Shown here: in pieces, positions 62,301 to 64,000 of the stretch
Numbering within the stretch: position 1 is the first letter of the stretch
How the letters are laid out: every line of letters begins with the position of its first letter
From: Serinus canaria
Lineage: Eukaryota > Chordata > Aves > Passeriformes > Fringillidae
Length of the DNA stretch: 64,000 bases
Direction: 5' to 3'
Assembly: GCF_022539315.1 (NCBI RefSeq)
Contig: NC_066316.1
Coordinates: forward strand, 99,876,179-99,940,178
Translations under genes and position numbers: made by a program
Notes under the pieces: model-generated
Told to the model about the DNA's origin: nothing
The model's input: only the letters and a program-made list of their open reading frames with translations
Database searches by the model: none

Positions 62301-63566
62301 GCTTAAAAAAACAGAAATAATGAAGCTGCTTTATGCCATGAAAGCATGTGGTGGTAACAGAAGAAGGAGCTCTGAAGCACTGTCACGCAGGGCAATAAAA
62401 CTTTCTCTCTTAGGGAGGGAATAATTTGTCAGCTGAAAATGGGGGATATGCAGACACTGGACATGGAAATCTGCAAATAGGCCAGAACAACACAAAGAGA
62501 TGGGGCTTTGTAGCTAGGCAGCAGTTTGAGACGCAGATGTGGATAGTTAAGAGCTGTAGAGCTGCTTGCCTCTATTCATGTTGTGCTTGGGGAAAAGAAC
62601 TTTGTGTATTTTAATTAAATAAATAAAGTTACATTAAATTGTATATTTGACTAACATCTGCAATTTTCTTACTTCAATTGAACTAACCTTTCAAGCCCTC
62701 GAATTACAATCAATGGGCTTAGGTCAGAGTAGCACTGGTATTTTTTTGTTGTTCCATTTGCATTTCATATTATGTACCAGTTGTGAAAGGAATGGGCTTT
62801 ATTTCTTTCAACATGAAATTATATGAGCTTAAATTAAACTTTCCTATTGAGGCTACCCATAAAAACTTATGGTAATAAAGCTGCACAAATGTGCTAAACC
62901 ATTTTATTGGGGTTTAAAAACTCTCTCTCTACCTCTCCAGGATGAAAAATCATCAAAACTGCTAGTGGTGTGACCTGCTGCTTCTCTTACTTTTTCAACT
63001 CTGAAATGTGTGTTTTCCAAGTGAACTGAGCACATTTTGTAAGCTGTCATTCCATATAGAGATTTACGGCTTTCCATTTCTATTTAGAATTAAAGAATGA
63101 TGGTGTAGCCCTTTCCTGAAAAGTCCAATAAAACCAAAGTGATGCGCCCAGTATATAATGAGAACTAAATAAAGCTTTCAAAAACACTAGTAGCTATGCA
63201 TCTCTGTCAAGCTGTCATTTATCATGCAATCATGCCTCAAGCAGAAACCAAGCCTCAAAGTGGCATTACAAAAAGTGTTCTTGAAGCTTTGCTAAAAATT
63301 TTTCAGAAGAACATTGTCAGAAATACTTTATTTCATTCACTTCTTGAAAATCCACAGTCACTTAGTAGTGGGCAAACGCTTCTTGGACAAGTATCAAAAA
63401 TGATAGCTTCTACTCTATGTATGAATTTTAATAAATGTTTAAATTATACTTTCCAATGTGTATGGTGTTTAAATACACACAGCTCTACATCAGTAATCAA
63501 AGAGCTTTTCAGAGCTATTATAGGGCAGCTCTTCCTCTATAACAGTAAAACATCTCATTTTACATA
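62301..63566. other. AT-rich unique sequence, no gene seen
   Basis: An AATAAAACTTTCTCTC segment near 62394 looks like an LTR R region, but termini and other LTR blocks were not found. The 123-codon plus frame at 63196-63567 has no recognisable domain and runs up to the CR1 edge. Confidence 0.45.
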
Positions 63567-64000
63567 ATCACGTTGGTTAAAAAGGACCTCTGCAAGTCAT
63601 CCAGTCTAGCCTTGCTCTTGAAGTAGAACTCACATGAACGCTACATCAGTCATGACTTTTTTCAGGTGCATCTTGGAAACATGCAGGGATACATCCTGGT
63701 TCTCCTAGGTCAAAGTGCCACACCATGCTTGTGGTGAAGTTTTTCCCGAAATTCAATCTGAATGTCATAAACAGCAGCTTGTGGTTTTGGTTTTGCTGTT
63801 GCATCTGCCACTTCATCATCTCTGTCATTCCTTTCAAGTAGATGTAGGTTGTTTTTAGGAGATCCTTAGTCCCTTTTGTCACCAGAATATGTGACCTAAG
63901 CTTCCTCAACCTCTTTCCTCATGGTCTAGATTCCCTACAGAGCACCTTCCTGCAGACCCTCTCCAGTTCCTCCACACCCATCCTTAATGGAAGCAGAATG
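63567..64000 (-). mobile_element. Degraded CR1 LINE fragment running off the right edge
   Basis: Weak but ordered CR1 landmarks in antisense: GGTTAAAAAGGACCTCTGCA, AAGTCATCCAGTCTAGCC, CTTGTGGTGAAGTTTTTCCC, CTTTCAAGTAGATGTAGG, CTCCAGTTCCTCCACACCC. This resembles an old CR1 type with high divergence and small indels. The copy continues past the window, so its 5' end is unseen. The minus frame at 63646-63909 does not encode a recognisable protein. Confidence 0.7.

Noticed and set aside
62390..62620. AATAAAACTTTCTCTC segment resembling retroviral R/U5
   Set aside because: Could not define LTR ends or match other blocks; left as unique sequence.

Overview
The window reads as nuclear DNA from a bird, probably a songbird (Passeriformes). 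The evidence is many 5'-truncated CR1 LINE copies in both orientations, several with the ATTCTATG-type 3' tail typical of avian CR1, together with solo LTRs of endogenous-retrovirus families common in bird and especially passerine genomes. Base composition is AT-rich. I found no gene with a recognisable product, no rRNA or tRNA gene, no CRISPR array and no bacterial or phage signature. The long open frames fall mostly inside CR1 or LTR sequence or in AT-rich filler. The window is therefore a gene desert or the inside of a very large intron.

Layout. 1-4448: unique AT-rich DNA with an (AC)n microsatellite, a 103-bp imperfect hairpin and a TA/TATG microsatellite. 4449-6165: an old LTR interrupted by a 1,239-bp LTR, with a 5-bp target duplication on either side. 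6166-20308: mainly unique AT-rich DNA with one CR1 copy (11790-12640). 20309-21280: two adjacent LTR remnants. 21722-31515: three CR1 copies (about 1.7, 1.9 and 0.2 kb) separated by AT-rich DNA. 32770-33770 and 43786-44830: two solo LTRs of one family in opposite orientation, with CR1 copies at 38701 and 40555 between them. 44831-64000: AT-rich DNA with small CR1 copies at 49389 (+), 58028 (+), 60594 (+), 62078 (-) and a degraded one running off the right edge from 63567.

Nothing acts as a pathway. The only enzymatic sequence visible is decayed CR1 reverse transcriptase. The catalytic FADD box is altered in two copies and survives in one that is broken elsewhere.

The points most worth a second look are the nested LTR, the 946-1048 hairpin in which every stem mismatch is a transition, a perfect 21-bp inverted repeat created inside a CR1 at 62171-62218, and a weak candidate cassette exon at 55487-55630. 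I saw no convincing new biological system. Family assignments rest on recall of consensus sequences, not on a database search.
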